Source: an uncultured Anaeroplasmataceae bacterium (GTDB lineage Bacteria; Bacillota_I; Bacilli_A; Acholeplasmatales; Anaeroplasmataceae). From it: a stretch of DNA of 64,000 nucleotides. The notes under the pieces are model-generated. The model did not search any database and was not told where the DNA came from. It saw only the letters and a program-made list of their open reading frames with translations. A program made the translations under genes and the position numbers. The number at the start of each line of letters is the position of its first letter. Position 1 is the first letter of the stretch. The stretch covers positions 124,001 to 188,000 of the forward strand of contig CAJTXR010000002.1 in assembly GCA_910584005.1 (NCBI GenBank), in the 5' to 3' direction. Positions 63,350 to 64,000 of the stretch are shown here, piece by piece.

Positions 63350-64000
63350 TTATGATATAGTTTACAAAAAAACTAAAGCAAATTGTGTAATCTGTTATCA
63401 AGAACATTTGTGTAATGTTTTGGAATTTATGAAAGACTTTTATCCAAAACTAGTTTTAGATTTGAAAAGCAATGTAGATGAAATATTTCCAGGGATTTGT
63501 AAATCAGTAGAAGCTGATGAGGAAAAATTGGTTCAGCTTGTTTTTTCAGGCTTGTTGTTAGTAGAAAGAAATCATAAATTTTATGTTTTTGATTTATCTA
63601 AAACGCCTTCTAGAACCACAGGTGATTCTATTGCTGAACCAGAAAACGTATTTGGATCTAGGGATGGCTTTGTTGAAAATTTTAAAGAAAATATTGCATT
63701 AATTCGAACACGAGTTAAGGATGATAAATTGCAAATTGATGCAGTAGATGTAGGCAGAAGGAGTAAAACAATTGTTTCTGTTTTATCTATTCAGGATATC
63801 CATAATGAGCAAATCAAAAAAAAGATTATTGCACAATTAAAAGAAATTGATATAGATGCAATTATTTCTATAGAGGATTTAATGGCTTATTTCAAAAGGA
63901 AAAACTTATTTCCTTCCTATCATTACATTGGTACTCCAGATACAGCATGTCGAAGATTATATAATGGTGAATTTTTGATTGTTATTGATCGAATATGCAT
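63327..64000 (+). CDS. GerAA-family spore germination protein (N-terminal part)
   Basis: The frame starts at the ATG at 63327 (AAGGAG upstream, inside the end of the previous gene) and runs out of the window, giving ~224 residues. PSRTTGDSIAEPENVFGSRD and GFVENFKENIALIRTR are the hallmark of GerA A-subunits, followed by DAVDVGRRSKTIVSVLSI and DIDAIISIEDLMAYF. The soluble N-terminal domain is visible; the membrane part lies beyond 64000. Germinant receptor for exit from dormancy. Confidence 0.9.
   Translation, partial: MLERLKNNYDIVYKKTKANCVICYQEHLCNVLEFMKDFYPKLVLDLKSNVDEIFPGICKSVEADEEKLVQLVFSGLLLVERNHKFYVFDLSKTPSRTTGDSIAEPENVFGSRDGFVENFKENIALIRTRVKDDKLQIDAVDVGRRSKTIVSVLSIQDIHNEQIKKKIIAQLKEIDIDAIISIEDLMAYFKRKNLFPSYHYIGTPDTACRRLYNGEFLIVIDRIC

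Overview
The window comes from a low-GC, AT-rich Firmicute. The rpsB-tsf-pyrH-frr-cdsA-dxr-rseP order is typical of that phylum. The genome encodes a CwlD-like spore-cortex amidase and a GerA-type germinant receptor operon that runs off the right end, so the lineage very probably forms endospores. A PerR/reverse-rubrerythrin pair, the MEP isoprenoid gene dxr and a GH43 xylosidase-like enzyme fit an anaerobic gut-type organism (Erysipelotrichia/Clostridia-like). I cannot place it at genus level from sequence alone.

Layout. 1-12720 holds housekeeping and transport genes: DUF1538 plus two PII-like genes, cwlD, an MGMT-family gene, a LysR regulator divergent from a Kef-type antiporter, a MacB/FtsX-like ABC pair, a TIR-membrane protein, a MATE pump with an attenuator-like leader, and two CobW-type metal GTPases. 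12795-22852 is the core translation/lipid cluster ending in rlmD. 22853-31323 is an accessory island bounded by two copies of the rlmD 3' end (42 of 45 bases identical). It carries a STAND-type NTPase whose reading frame is broken near its C-terminus, an unknown 507-aa protein, an AbiL-like pair (RloA/RloB) and an unknown 208-aa protein. Immediately beyond the right copy lie a retron (msr-msd RNA, reverse transcriptase, phosphoribosyltransferase-like effector) and a structured RNA upstream of an HNH nuclease.

36187-44876 returns to ordinary chromosome: mntR-like repressor, tyrosine phosphatase, SNF2 helicase, perR-rubrerythrin, an HtrA-like protease, gltX and tRNA-Glu(CUC). A second accessory island follows this tRNA. 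It has a degenerate copy of the tRNA 3' end, a possible recombinase remnant, an unknown 474-aa protein, and a five-gene cluster of a small protein, a GHKL ATPase, an unknown protein, a DUF6339-like protein and a Dam-type methyltransferase. It ends in a truncated Abi-family gene sitting between two diverged repeats that carry copies of the tRNA terminator hairpin. From 53416 come tiny membrane peptides around two large ABC transporters (one fused to an XRE helix-turn-helix), then degV, ktrBA, a diacylglycerol kinase gene and the ger operon.

The two islands look like defence islands built up by successive insertions at rlmD and at tRNA-Glu. The best candidates for new biology are the PRTase-effector retron with its visible msr-msd, the GHKL/DUF6339/Dam cluster, the split STAND protein, and the structured RNA ahead of the HNH gene.
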